Assembly (NCBI RefSeq): GCF_014522265.1
Contig: NZ_CP017024.1
Coordinates: 3,978,501-4,042,500 of the forward strand
From: Pseudomonas oryzihabitans
Lineage (GTDB): Bacteria > Pseudomonadota > Gammaproteobacteria > Pseudomonadales > Pseudomonadaceae
Reading direction: 5' to 3'
DNA: 64,000 nucleotides
This document shows, piece after piece, positions 27,864-37,270 of the stretch (position 1 is its first letter; every line of letters begins with the position of its first letter). The notes under the pieces are model-generated. The model saw only the letters and a list, made by a program, of their open reading frames with translations. It was not told the DNA's origin and made no database searches. The translations under genes were made by a program, and so were the position numbers.

Positions 27864-28664
27864 ATGGGATTTCTCGCCGGTAAGCGCGTTCTCATCGTCG
27901 GCGTCGCCAGCAAGCTGTCCATCGCCTCCGGCATCGCCGCGGCCATGCACCGCGAAGGCGCCGAGCTGGCCTTCACCTACCAGAACGAGAAGCTCAAGGG
28001 TCGCGTCGAAGAATTCGCCGCCGGCTGGGGTTCCAATCCCGAGCTGTGCTTCCCCTGCGACGTTGCCGACGACGCCCAGATCGAAGCCGTGTTCGCCGCG
28101 CTGGCGAAGAAGTGGGATGGCCTGGATTGCATCGTCCACTCGGTCGGCTTCGCCCCCGGCGACCAGCTGGACGGCGACTTCACCGCCGTGACCACCCGTG
28201 ACGGCTTCAAGATCGCCCACGACATCAGCGCCTACAGCTTCGTCGCCCTGGCCAAGGCCGGTCGCGAGATGATGCGCGGCCGCAACGGCAGCCTGCTGAC
28301 CCTGTCCTACCTGGGCGCCGAGCGCACCATGCCGAACTACAACGTCATGGGCATGGCCAAGGCCAGCCTCGAAGCCGGCGTCCGTTACCTGGCCGGCAGC
28401 CTCGGCCCGGAAGGCACCCGCGTCAACGCCGTGTCCGCCGGTCCCATCCGCACCCTGGCCGCATCGGGCATCAAGAGCTTCCGCAAGATGCTGGCCGCCA
28501 ACGAGCGTCAGACGCCCCTGCGTCGCAACGTGACCATCGACGAAGTCGGCAACGCCGGTGCCTTCCTCTGCTCCGACCTGGCATCGGGCATCAGCGGCGA
28601 GATCCTCTATGTCGACGGCGGCTTCAACACTACCGCCATGGGTCAGCTCAACGACGACGAGTGA
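27864..28664 (+). CDS. fabI: enoyl-[acyl-carrier-protein] reductase (NADH), FabI
   Basis: A 266-residue SDR-fold reductase, the last step of the fatty-acid elongation cycle and the triclosan target. It opens with [20 protein letters not shown], has SYLGAER with Tyr149, and the catalytic Tyr159-x6-Lys166 in [21 protein letters not shown] and YVDGGFNT complete the family pattern. AGAGGA precedes the ATG, and a strong hairpin follows the stop. Confidence 0.96.
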   Translation: MGFLAGKRVLIVGVASKLSIASGIAAAMHREGAELAFTYQNEKLKGRVEEFAAGWGSNPELCFPCDVADDAQIEAVFAALAKKWDGLDCIVHSVGFAPGDQLDGDFTAVTTRDGFKIAHDISAYSFVALAKAGREMMRGRNGSLLTLSYLGAERTMPNYNVMGMAKASLEAGVRYLAGSLGPEGTRVNAVSAGPIRTLAASGIKSFRKMLAANERQTPLRRNVTIDEVGNAGAFLCSDLASGISGEILYVDGGFNTTAMGQLNDDE

Positions 28665-28689
28665 TCGAAGCAGCTACCTGATCACCGCG

Positions 28690-28713
28690 AAGGGCCGGCA
28701 ATTTGCCGGCCCT
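28690..28713. terminator. hairpin between fabI and the convergent transporter gene
   Basis: AGGGCCGGCAA and TTGCCGGCCCT form an 11-bp perfect stem around a very short loop, between the fabI stop and the convergent permease stop. Only short T-rich stretches follow, so it may act with help, possibly in both directions. Confidence 0.7.
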
Positions 28714-28720
28714 TCCGCTT

Positions 28721-29584
28721 TCAGGTGTCGCTGCGCACCTGGGCATGGCTGATCAGCGCGAAGATCAGACTGCCCCCGACGATGTTGCCGGCCAGGGTCG
28801 GCCCGGCGAAGGTCAGCCAGAAATCGCCCCAGCTCGCCTCTCCGGCGAACACCAGGTAAGCCACCTCCAGACTGCCGACCACGATGTGAGTGAAGTCCCC
28901 CAGGGCCATCAGGTAGGTGATGAGCACGATGATCCAGATCCTGGCGTGCTCTGCAGCGGGCAGCATCCAGACCATGGTGGCGATCATCCAGCCGGATACG
29001 ATGCCCTTGGCGAACATCGCCGAGGCATCGTTCTCCATCACCTTGGTACCGATTTTCAGAAAAGCGGCGTCGGCCTTGGCATCGAACAGCGGCAGATTGA
29101 GGATCACGTAGGCGACCAGGATGGTCCCGATGAGATTGCCCACCAGTACCACACCCCACAGCCGCCCCAGGCGACCGAAATTGTGCAGCGTGGGTTCGCT
29201 CATCACCGGCAGTACCGCCGTCAGGGTGTTTTCGGTAAACAGCTGCTGACGCGCCAGGATCACCGCCAGAAAGCCAGCCGAATAACCGAAGCTGGCGATG
29301 GCCTTGCTGTAGCCACCCTCGGGCAGATTGGCATTGAGTAGCCCCATCGCCATCAACGACAGACCCATGGTCAGGCCGGCGGCCAGCGCCGACCAGAACA
29401 GCGCCGCGATCGTTCGTTCGAGTTCGTGATCACCCTGGGTACGGATGATCTCGTGCAGCACCACGGCGCGTGGCAGCTGGTTCTCGTCGACGTCCTCCTC
29501 TTCCTCGCGACTCAGTTCAGGGTCGTCCGGACCGGATTCATGCCGCTGTCGGGGTTCTTCGCCCTGTTCCTGGTCTCTCTTCAT
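28721..29584 (-). CDS. formate/nitrite transporter family membrane protein (YfdC-like)
   Basis: A 287-residue FNT-family protein. The first 45 residues are strongly charged (EEPRQRHESGPDDPELSREEEEDV), then about six membrane segments follow with family stretches such as FGYSAGFLAVILARQQLFTENTL and VVLVGNLIGTILVAYVI. The long acidic head and length are like E. coli YfdC rather than FocA. FNT channels pass small anions such as formate, nitrite or hydrosulfide; the substrate is not known for YfdC. Its ATG overlaps the stop of the small upstream gene (TGATG). Confidence 0.85.
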   Translation of the reverse strand: MKRDQEQGEEPRQRHESGPDDPELSREEEEDVDENQLPRAVVLHEIIRTQGDHELERTIAALFWSALAAGLTMGLSLMAMGLLNANLPEGGYSKAIASFGYSAGFLAVILARQQLFTENTLTAVLPVMSEPTLHNFGRLGRLWGVVLVGNLIGTILVAYVILNLPLFDAKADAAFLKIGTKVMENDASAMFAKGIVSGWMIATMVWMLPAAEHARIWIIVLITYLMALGDFTHIVVGSLEVAYLVFAGEASWGDFWLTFAGPTLAGNIVGGSLIFALISHAQVRSDT

Positions 29585-29829
29585 CAGACGGCCCGCTCGT
29601 CCCAGAGGAGTTCATCGTCGTCGCCGATCTCGGTCACGCGATTGAGCGCGGCATCGGCGGCCTCCTCCGCCTCGGAGGCCAGATCGAAATGACGCTCGGT
29701 GGCGACCTTGTGAAAGGTCGGATGGGCATCCTCGCGCCGCGCCTTGACGGCGATGACCGCTTCGAAACCCTGTTCAGCCGGAACGGCGGAGGAAATCGCT
29801 TCGTGATGATTGAAATGCTTGATAGCCAT
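29584..29829 (-). CDS. small conserved hypothetical protein
   Basis: An 81-residue acidic soluble protein (AIKHFNHHEAISSAVPAEQ at the start, ASEAEEAADAALNRV in the middle). I do not recognise a family. The ATG at 29829 has GGAG about 12 bases upstream. It overlaps the start of the YfdC-like gene by one base, so the two are probably co-translated; a partner role for that channel is only an inference. Confidence 0.6.
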   Translation of the reverse strand: MAIKHFNHHEAISSAVPAEQGFEAVIAVKARREDAHPTFHKVATERHFDLASEAEEAADAALNRVTEIGDDDELLWDERAV

Positions 29830-29923
29830 GGGCGCCGGTATCTCCAACCTGAGGCGACCGGAGTGGTCGCACCTGACAGATAGACTGTGCCGGCGGAAAA
29901 ACGATCTGTGGCGAGGGAGCGGA

Positions 29924-30307
29924 TCAGGCGCCGAGCAGCTTCTGCACCTGCAGGTGGAGACGCTCGAGGGAGAATGGCTTGGTCAGCAAGGGGACCTTGC
30001 CCAGCAACGGCGAGCCGGTATCGATGATTTCGGCTGGATAGCCACTGATGAAGAGCACCTTGAGATCGGGGCGCAACTTGAGCGCGGGCTCGGCAATCAT
30101 CACGCCAGAGACGTCGTCGGGAAGGCGGAAGTCGGTGATCAGCAGATCCAGGCGTGGCCGACCGGCCAGGATGCGAAAGGCTTCGAGTGACGAGGGCGCC
30201 TGCAGGACGGTGTAACCCAGTTCGGAAAGATAATCCGCCAGAATCATCAAAATCTGCGGCTCATCCTCGACGACCAGGACAACCTTGCTCTGTTCCGCAC
30301 TCACCAT
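29924..30307 (-). CDS. single-domain response regulator (receiver only)
   Basis: A 127-residue CheY-like receiver. The acidic pocket is VVEDEP, the phospho-acceptor aspartate is in LLITDFRLPDD, and the Thr/Ser and Lys positions appear in LFISGYP and LLTKPF. There is no output domain. The closest look-alikes are receivers fused to hybrid kinases. It has its own GGTACAGGGGT ribosome site and no adjacent kinase; it could accept phosphate from an orphan hybrid kinase elsewhere. Confidence 0.82.
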   Translation of the reverse strand: MVSAEQSKVVLVVEDEPQILMILADYLSELGYTVLQAPSSLEAFRILAGRPRLDLLITDFRLPDDVSGVMIAEPALKLRPDLKVLFISGYPAEIIDTGSPLLGKVPLLTKPFSLERLHLQVQKLLGA

Positions 30308-30416
30308 CTGACCCCTGTACCCACACGCTCGGCCCCCTTGGACACAAGAGGCCTGCAAAGTTCCATTCTAGACGCAGATTTAGGGGGCGCCAGACGTGCC
30401 GGCGACCCCCTGGACA

Positions 30417-30629
30417 TTACTGCTGTTGCTTCTGGCCTTGCTCGTTGAGCGTGGTCTTGCCGGCGCCGGTCGCGGCGCCTGCACCTTCACCGGTCTTCTG
30501 ACCAGCCGGGGTGCCCATACCAGCGCTGTTGGCCTTTGGCGGATTGCCTGCACTTTCGGTGGCGAAAGCAGCGCCACTGGCAGCGATCAGACCAGCAAAC
30601 ATCAAGGCAGAGATTTTCTTCGCGTTCAT
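30417..30629 (-). CDS. small secreted glycine/alanine-rich protein
   Basis: A 70-residue protein with a clean signal peptide (MNAKKISALMFAGLIAASGAAFA), leaving a roughly 45-residue mature part rich in Gly, Ala, Lys and Gln that ends in glutamines. A GGAG site precedes the ATG at 30629. No family is recognised; such short periplasmic proteins are common in Pseudomonas and often stress induced. Confidence 0.62.
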   Translation of the reverse strand: MNAKKISALMFAGLIAASGAAFATESAGNPPKANSAGMGTPAGQKTGEGAGAATGAGKTTLNEQGQKQQQ

Positions 30630-30894
30630 GGTAGGACTCCGGGTTGATTGGACACTGTTTAGGCAGGCCAAGCGCCGATTCGTTCTCTACCCGATGCCAG
30701 AGGCGATGTAACGGAATACTAAAGACTGTCGGGCGGGCATTCCAGCGGCGAGCAGGCGTGCCCGCCCAGCGCAGTCGCACGGGCGAATGCCCCAGAGCCC
30801 TTGTTAGTCTTTCTATTGCCGCGACGAACCTGGAGCCAGTCGCAAAGGACGCCTTCCCGCCGCCGCGTGGCGAGAAGGCCTCAAGGCCCTCCTC

Positions 30895-32520
30895 CTAGAC
30901 GGCGAATTCGCGAACCACGCGATTCAATCCGCTGGCCAGCCTGGAGACCTCGGCGCTGGCGCTGGCGGTCTGGGTGGCGCCGGTCGCGCTCTGGGTGGCC
31001 AGGTCACGGATACTGGTGATGTTGCGATCGATCTCCCGCGCCACCTGCGCCTGCTCTTCAGCGGCGGTGGCGATGACCGCATTGCGATCGTTGATCTGGG
31101 AGATGGATTCGGCGATCTGCTCCAGGGACACATTGGCCAGCTGGGCGACCGAGGTGGATTCACCGGCCAGCTGCTGACTCTCGGCCATGGCCCTGACGGC
31201 CTGGGATGAATCATTCTGGATGGCGCCGATCATCTGCTCGATCTCGCGAGTCGACTGCTGGGTACGATGGGCCAGTGCCCGTACCTCGTCGGCGACCACG
31301 GCGAAGCCCCGGCCCTGCTCACCCGCCCGGGCCGCCTCGATGGCAGCGTTCAGCGCCAGCAGGTTGGTCTGTTCGGCGATGGCGCGAATGACCTCGACCA
31401 CGGCGTTGATGTCCTGGGCGCGGGACGACAGGGCCTGGATCTGCTCGCTGGTGCTGGCCACGTTCTGCGCCAGCGCCTCGATCGACTGCACTGTGCGGGT
31501 GACCTTGTCCAGGCCGTCGCTGGTCAGGTTCTGGGTATGCAGCGAGGTGCTGGCCGCATCGGCGGCGTTGCGCGCGACCTCCTCCACCGCCGAACTCATC
31601 TCGGTGACGGCACTGGCAGCCTGGTTGACCTCGTCGTTCTGCCGCACATAGCCGCGGCTGGCTTCGTCGATCACCGCGGTCATCTCTTCCGCGGCGGAGG
31701 CCAGCTGGGTCGAGCTGTCGCCGAGATGGGAAACGGTGTCGCGCAGATTGCCCTGCATCTGGGCCAGGGCCTGCAGCATGCCGGCCGCTTCGTCGCGACC
31801 GACCACGGTGATCCGTTCGGTAAGGTCCTTGCGGGCGATCCGCTGGGCAATGCGCAAGGCCTCACCCACCGGCAGGGTGATGCTGCGGATCAGCAGAGCC
31901 GCAAGCACGACGGTGGCCGCTATGGTCAGGCCGATCAGCCCATAGACCCAGAACAGGCCGTTGGCATAGGTGGCGCCCGCCGCCTGCCCCGCAGCCTGGG
32001 CACCGCGCTCGTTGAAGGCGCTCAGTTCGGCAATGGTCTTTTCCAGCGCGTTGGTGAGCGGACGGATCGAGGTGTTGATCAGGACGATGGCGCCTTCGTT
32101 GTCACCCGCGCGCAGCTTGGGCTCGAAGGCATCCAGCAGGGTCCGGTAGCTCTCGGCGCCCTTGACCACGGCGCCGTACAACTGGCGGTCTTCAGCGTTG
32201 GCCAGGGTCTTTTCGTAGTCCTTGACCGCCGTGAAGAAGGCATCGCGATAACCGGGAAAGGCCGCGACCGTCTGGGCGCGCAGCTGCGGATCCGGTGTGG
32301 TGGTGGCCCTGAGACTTTCCAGGCGCAGCCGCAGCAATCCGCCACTCATCTTCGCCGCCAGCTGGTTGCCCGGCAGCCAGTTGGTCTCCACTTCCTGCTC
32401 CGCCTCGAAGAGCTTGCCCATCTGCACCACGGCGACGCCACCGAGGGCGAAGACGATCAGGACGATGACGGAAAAGAACAGCACGGCGCGGGGCGCGACG
32501 TTGAGGCTGCGAAGACTCAT
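30895..32520 (-). CDS. methyl-accepting chemotaxis protein
   Basis: A 541-residue transducer: membrane segment 1 near residues 12-34, a periplasmic four-helix-bundle sensor (to about 190), membrane segment 2 ([20 protein letters not shown]), a HAMP domain ([19 protein letters not shown]), and a signalling domain with the hairpin tip [23 protein letters not shown] (read as [14 protein letters not shown]). It signals to CheA/CheW. There is no C-terminal CheR-binding pentapeptide. Ligand unknown; the adjacent OprD porin gene is on the same strand but 127 bases upstream. Confidence 0.92.
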   Translation of the reverse strand: MSLRSLNVAPRAVLFFSVIVLIVFALGGVAVVQMGKLFEAEQEVETNWLPGNQLAAKMSGGLLRLRLESLRATTTPDPQLRAQTVAAFPGYRDAFFTAVKDYEKTLANAEDRQLYGAVVKGAESYRTLLDAFEPKLRAGDNEGAIVLINTSIRPLTNALEKTIAELSAFNERGAQAAGQAAGATYANGLFWVYGLIGLTIAATVVLAALLIRSITLPVGEALRIAQRIARKDLTERITVVGRDEAAGMLQALAQMQGNLRDTVSHLGDSSTQLASAAEEMTAVIDEASRGYVRQNDEVNQAASAVTEMSSAVEEVARNAADAASTSLHTQNLTSDGLDKVTRTVQSIEALAQNVASTSEQIQALSSRAQDINAVVEVIRAIAEQTNLLALNAAIEAARAGEQGRGFAVVADEVRALAHRTQQSTREIEQMIGAIQNDSSQAVRAMAESQQLAGESTSVAQLANVSLEQIAESISQINDRNAVIATAAEEQAQVAREIDRNITSIRDLATQSATGATQTASASAEVSRLASGLNRVVREFAV

Positions 32521-32647
32521 GAGGGTTATCCCTAATAAAATGACTATTAGGGCTATCGGCGCAGCGGGGCCCGCTTAAGCCAGCGACGACGGACGGCCGC
32601 GAACCGCTTGCCAGCGGTCGCGGCGTCCATTGGGGATTACGCGAGCG

Positions 32648-34000
32648 TCAGAGCAATTGCAGCGGATAGTCGAGGATGACCCGCAGCTGATTGACCGAAC
32701 CGCCGGTGGACGGCGAGCCGTGGTGCCAGGCCTGGCGGACCCGGATCGACAGTCCTTTGGCCGCTCCCGCTTGCAGGACGTAGCGACCCTCCAGGTCGAC
32801 TTCCCGCTCGTGATCGTCTGCGCCGTAGAGCCCACGATAGGCGCTGTTGACCGGCAGCTCGCGACCATCGATACCGGAGCCATCGAGGTAGCGGGTCATC
32901 AGGCTGAGGCCGGGCACGCCGAGCGTCTTGAAGCTGAGATCGTAGCGCGCTTGCCAGGAGCGTTCGCCAGGGGCATTGAAGTCGGAGAGCATCACGGCGT
33001 TGCCCAGGAGGATACCGCCGCCGAGGCGATCGTTGTCGCCCAAGGCCACGTAGTCGAACGGCGTATCACCATCGATCTGCTGCCAGCCCAGCGTGAAGGT
33101 GTGAGGTCCCTGGCTGAAGGCAGCGGCGAGGCTATAGGACGTATTGTCGATCGGGCCAGCCTTGGCCGCTCCGGTATCCCGTGTGTGATAGAGATTGGCA
33201 TCGAAGGTGAGTGCCTGGGTGCTGGACAGCGCCCTTACCAGATTCAGGTTGCCGTAGTACTGGTTCCAGATGTCATCCAGCTGCGCCGCATAGAGCGACA
33301 GGCTGACCCCCTTGACCGGGCTGTACTTGCCACCGGCGAAATCGATGTGATCGGCGCGCTGCCGCGCGTATCCGGCCCAGAGATCGCCATCGCGGTTAGT
33401 GCTGACCTGATCGGTGGAAGAGGTGAAATGCCCTGCTTCCAGCAACAGATCCGCCATGTCGCTACTGAGCACGCTCCACCCCGTGGCGGTCTGCGGCAGC
33501 AGGCGACTGGTGCTGATGGCGAAGACCGGCGCCGTGGGCGCCTGTTGACCATAGCGCACCACGGTATTGCCCAGCCGCAGCTTCAGCGCAGCACCGGCAC
33601 GGGAATATTCATCAGCCGGCTCATTCCCGGCATGAACGGGCAAGTTACCGGTGCCACGGCGTCCGGGGCCGCCATCGAGCTTGAGGCCCAGATAGCCGAA
33701 GGCATCGACCCCAATACCCACGGGACCCGGTGTGAACCCTGACTGATAGTCCAGCAGGAAACCCTGGGTCCAGTCTTCCTGATTCGCCCGTCCGTTGGCG
33801 CGGTCACTGTTGAAGTAGAAGTTGCGTACCGTCAGCACCAGTTTGCTGTCGTCCACCAAGCCCTCCGCGAAGGCTGCATTGCAGCCAAGCAGCAGCGTAC
33901 AGCCGCCCACCACCCCAAACGTCCAGCGGCCGAGGAGTCGGCTGAAACTGGTCAAATGGGTATTGGATATCGCTCCTTTCTGATTACGCGTGCTTTGCAT
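32648..34000 (-). CDS. OprD-family outer-membrane porin
   Basis: A 450-residue porin with a long n-region signal peptide (hydrophobic part near residues 25-45, ending NAAFA) and the OprD opening GLVDDSKLVLTVRNFYFN. Repeated aromatic beta-strand segments run through to a final LRVILDYPLQLL. OprD porins take up basic amino acids, peptides or aromatic acids in pseudomonads; the subtype is not clear here. The gene faces a large upstream intergenic region with several inverted repeats. Confidence 0.88.
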   Translation of the reverse strand: MQSTRNQKGAISNTHLTSFSRLLGRWTFGVVGGCTLLLGCNAAFAEGLVDDSKLVLTVRNFYFNSDRANGRANQEDWTQGFLLDYQSGFTPGPVGIGVDAFGYLGLKLDGGPGRRGTGNLPVHAGNEPADEYSRAGAALKLRLGNTVVRYGQQAPTAPVFAISTSRLLPQTATGWSVLSSDMADLLLEAGHFTSSTDQVSTNRDGDLWAGYARQRADHIDFAGGKYSPVKGVSLSLYAAQLDDIWNQYYGNLNLVRALSSTQALTFDANLYHTRDTGAAKAGPIDNTSYSLAAAFSQGPHTFTLGWQQIDGDTPFDYVALGDNDRLGGGILLGNAVMLSDFNAPGERSWQARYDLSFKTLGVPGLSLMTRYLDGSGIDGRELPVNSAYRGLYGADDHEREVDLEGRYVLQAGAAKGLSIRVRQAWHHGSPSTGGSVNQLRVILDYPLQLL

Positions 34001-34976
34001 AACTTCCCCTATTCATTGTCGGCGACTACTAGTGGTTGAAGACGCGCAGCCAGACGCGCACCGGACAGCAGAGCCGCACCGGCGTGGCTTGAAATGCGCG
34101 TTGAAGAGAGCCCGCACTCCCCAGTACGGGCTCTGAAATCAGGTCATAGTGCTGGCGAATCGACTACCAGAAAGAAAACAAAGCGGACATAGGAGTTACT
34201 CGATCTCTTAATTTTCGAAAACAACGGACTTGCAAGCCTGCCTGTTCAATCTTTCGATATAACTCACTGCCACGCCGAAACTAGCCGGATAAAACCGCTG
34301 GAACTCTCACACACAGACAAAGAGGTAGAAATCAGTCGTCACATGAACTTCGCGGGCAGCCTCTACTTACGTGCAGACACTGCCGCGCAATCGACTAGTG
34401 CAGTCGATTGGCAGCAAGGGCACGTCGACACGGGATGCGTAATGCTGCTTTTTCCTATCGCCAGGCGTCAAGGTTTACGGCGTCTTTTCACCTAAAATTC
34501 AAATTTGGATATTTAAGTTATTAAGGTTTTTTACCGCAGCTCACCTCCTATATCTCCAATAGAAATCGAGCGCCTACTATAAAAAGACGGACATATTATA
34601 AGAATGTTCTAGCGCGATTCACGAAGCCCACGCCTTGTCCCTCATCTAACAGATACAGACGGAAAAACATCGATCCCATCGCTCAGTGCGCCAAGCTTAG
34701 GAAGTTTCGACTCAGGAGCTGTGCAAGTTTGCTTGGCCAACCCAGGATCTCTTTCTAACCAGTCCAAAAATCACTACCAAGAATTCTTGGTAAAGTAATA
34801 CCAAGTTGAAACCTGCCGCTTTCGGAGCAGGGCCTGGATACCCGACGCTTTTTTCAGCGCGCAGCGAACCTCACTGGACGTTTGTTGCGCCCAGCACGTG
34901 ACCGCTGCCATCGCATGTCAGACGAGTCGCTTAGCTGGAAGGGTGCTGCCGGTACTGAGGGATACCGGCGAAAATC
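34001..34976. other. 976-base non-coding region with three inverted repeats
   Basis: No open frame with family resemblance; much of 34200-34850 is AT-richer than the surroundings. Three inverted repeats stand out: AGAGCCCG (34107-34114)/CGGGCTCT (34127-34134); CAATCGACT (34388-34396)/AGTCGATTG (34402-34410) with a 5-base loop; and an 18-bp perfect palindrome TACCAAGAATTCTTGGTA (34775-34792) followed by another TACCAA half-site at about 34800-34805. It lies upstream of the oprD-type gene and downstream of the ABC operon. It could hold porin regulation, an unrecognised sRNA or decayed DNA. Confidence 0.5.
34775..34792. promoter_or_regulatory. 18-bp perfect palindrome, candidate operator
   Basis: TACCAAGAATTCTTGGTA is fully self-complementary, and an extra TACCAA half-site follows 8 bases later. 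Symmetry of this length suits a dimeric repressor. No regulator gene is adjacent, so the target and protein are unknown. Confidence 0.4.
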
Positions 34977-36452
34977 CTAGTCGTGGGCGGCGAAAACCAC
35001 CTCCGGCGCCTCAGGCCGGGAGTTCAACTCCGCCTGACTGCGCATCGGCGCCGCCGGATCTGTCAGGTGGATGCGCCGATCGGCGACGGCGCCCACCAGG
35101 TCCTCGTCGTGGCTGACCAGGAGGATGGCGGTTCCGGATTCCTCGGCGGTCTCGACCAGCAGCTCGATCATCTCCTTCTGGGTAATGAGGTCCAGCCGCG
35201 AGCTGGGCTCGTCAGCGAAGATCAGCGCCGGGTCGAGCAGCAGCACGCGCAGCAGGGAAAAGCGCTGCAACTCACCTCCGGAGATGTTGCCGGGCAGTCG
35301 ATCCAGCAGGCGCTCGTCGAGGCGCAGGCGCTGCATCAGCCGCCCAATCCGCGCTGTATCCAGCCGATGCAGCCGCACCAGATCCGCCAGCAGTTGGCGA
35401 ATGGTCACCGAGGGCGCGAAGGCAGCCACCGGATCCTGGTGCAGCTTCTGGAAGGCGAAGCGACCGAGACCCGGCTGGCGGCGGATCGCACCCGCGCTGT
35501 GCGCGGCCAGGCCAAGCAGGATGTCGCCGAGGGTCGACTTGCCGCAGCCAGACGGTCCCGTCACGCCGAGAATCTCCCCAGGCCGGACGCCAAAGGACAA
35601 TCCCTCGAACAGCTGCTTGCCACCGCGCTGGGCGGCAAGGTCCTCCACCGTCACCACGGCTTCGTCGGTAATGGCTCGCGAGGTACGCTTCGGCCACTGG
35701 GCGGGATCGGCGGCCAGCAGTTCACGGGTATAGGCATGCTGCGGCTGGCGCAGCACCTGCTCGGCCGTACCGGATTCGATGACCCGTCCCTTGAGCATGA
35801 TCATCACCTCGCCGCCCAGGCGGCGCGCGACTTCCAGGTCGTGGGTGATGATGAGCAGGCTGCCTCCCTCGGCCAGCATGGCCTTGAGCAGGTCGATGAC
35901 CTCGTCGATGCGGTCGCGATCCAGCCCTTTGGTGGGCTCGTCGGCGATCAGCACTGGCGAGCCACCGGCATGGGTGGCGGCAAAGGCCAGGCGCTGGGCC
36001 ATGCCCCCGGACAGCTGGAAGGGATACTTGCGCTCGGCGCCGGCCAGGCCCAGCCGCGCCAGATCCGCGCTGGCCCGGTCGCGGGCTTCGGCACGGGCGA
36101 GGCCGACGACCTGGGTGTAGGTCTCGGCGACCTGGGAGCGTGCCTGCATGGTCGGGTCCAGGCTCAGCCAGGGTTCCTGGGGCAGCACCGCCAGCCCCCT
36201 GCCCCAGTGCTTACGGCGACCGGCCTCGCGGCCTTCTTCGCTGAAGCCGTCCGCCAGGCCTATCTGCCCGTGGGCCTGCAGCCCCGCCGGCAGGTTGCCG
36301 ACGACGCCCTGGGCGAACAGGCTCTTGCCCGAGCCGGTCTCGCCGATGATCGACAACACCTGCCCCGGCGCCAGGCGGATTGACAGCGGTTCCACCAATC
36401 GGGCCTCGGCGGTGCGGATCTCCAGCGCCGTGGTCGTGAGCAAGGCGGTCAT
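34977..36452 (-). CDS. ABC transporter, two fused ATP-binding domains (Opp/Dpp/Nik type)
   Basis: A 491-residue protein with two complete nucleotide-binding domains, equivalent to DppD fused to DppF. Domain 1 (about 1-250): Walker A GETGSGKS, signature LSGGMAQR, Walker B VLIADEPTKGLD. Domain 2 (about 270-480): GPSGCGKST, ISGGELQR, LIFADEPSSRLD. It powers the two permeases encoded just upstream; its start overlaps the upstream permease stop (ATGA). Peptide, nickel or metallophore importers use this architecture. Confidence 0.88.
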   Translation of the reverse strand: MTALLTTTALEIRTAEARLVEPLSIRLAPGQVLSIIGETGSGKSLFAQGVVGNLPAGLQAHGQIGLADGFSEEGREAGRRKHWGRGLAVLPQEPWLSLDPTMQARSQVAETYTQVVGLARAEARDRASADLARLGLAGAERKYPFQLSGGMAQRLAFAATHAGGSPVLIADEPTKGLDRDRIDEVIDLLKAMLAEGGSLLIITHDLEVARRLGGEVMIMLKGRVIESGTAEQVLRQPQHAYTRELLAADPAQWPKRTSRAITDEAVVTVEDLAAQRGGKQLFEGLSFGVRPGEILGVTGPSGCGKSTLGDILLGLAAHSAGAIRRQPGLGRFAFQKLHQDPVAAFAPSVTIRQLLADLVRLHRLDTARIGRLMQRLRLDERLLDRLPGNISGGELQRFSLLRVLLLDPALIFADEPSSRLDLITQKEMIELLVETAEESGTAILLVSHDEDLVGAVADRRIHLTDPAAPMRSQAELNSRPEAPEVVFAAHD

Positions 36453-37270
36453 GGCTTGCGCCCTCCGGTGATGAGCAGCAGCGACAGCACGGTTAGAAAG
36501 ATCGCCAGGATAGGCAGGCCCATGACCAGGGGTGCCTCGGCGTAATAGGGCAGCAACTCGGTGATCATCAGGCCCAGCTCGGCCGTGGGCGGGCGCACGC
36601 CGATGCTGACGAAACCCAGGGCGGCGATGGCCATGATGGTCGAGGCGGCGCCAAAGGCGGCGATGGTCAGGAGCAGCGGCGCCATCTGCGGCCAGAGATG
36701 GCGGCGGATGATGTAGACGGGGCCGAAGCCCAGCAGCCCGCTGGCGGCCACCGCCGGCGAGGCCAGCACGGTGCGCGCCAGCGCCCGGGTCATGCGGAAA
36801 TACTCCACCCAGAGCACCAGGGCCACGGCGCTGTAGAGGGCGACGAAGGAGCCGGGAAACACCGCGACGATCAGCAGCACCAGCAGCAACCCCGGCAAGG
36901 CCAGGAACAGCTCGGCCAGGCCGCCCAGCAGCTTGTCGACCAGTCCGCCTTTCCAGGCGGCCAGGATGCCCAGCAGCACGCCGGGAATGGCGGCGGTGCA
37001 GACGCTGATGAAGGCCAGCCCCAGCGAGAAGCGGATGGCCACCGACAGCCGCGCCAGCATGTCGCGGCCCAGGTGATCGGTACCCAGCGGATAGGCGCTG
37101 CTGGGCCCCGCGAGAATCGCCTCATAGTCCTGATGGGCGATATCGCCCGGCCAGAGCAGCGGGGTGAGTACGGCGAAGGCGATCAGTGTCGCCAGCAGGC
37201 CCAGGCCGAGCCCGCGCGCGGAAGATTTGCCCGGAGGCGCCGCCGCAGCGAGGGTAGCGTCGAGATTCAT
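36449..37270 (-). CDS. ABC permease, DppC/NikC type
   Basis: A 273-residue inner-membrane permease. After the first membrane segment (LGLLATLIAFAVLTPLLW) comes the family stretch YPLGTDHLGRDMLARLSVAIRFSLGLAF, and the ATPase-contact loop is in VAASGLLGFGPVYIIRRHLWPQ. The ATG at 37270 overlaps the upstream permease gene; the open frame continues upstream only as an antisense-like shadow. Second permease of the operon. Confidence 0.88.
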   Translation of the reverse strand: MNLDATLAAAAPPGKSSARGLGLGLLATLIAFAVLTPLLWPGDIAHQDYEAILAGPSSAYPLGTDHLGRDMLARLSVAIRFSLGLAFISVCTAAIPGVLLGILAAWKGGLVDKLLGGLAELFLALPGLLLVLLIVAVFPGSFVALYSAVALVLWVEYFRMTRALARTVLASPAVAASGLLGFGPVYIIRRHLWPQMAPLLLTIAAFGAASTIMAIAALGFVSIGVRPPTAELGLMITELLPYYAEAPLVMGLPILAIFLTVLSLLLITGGRKP

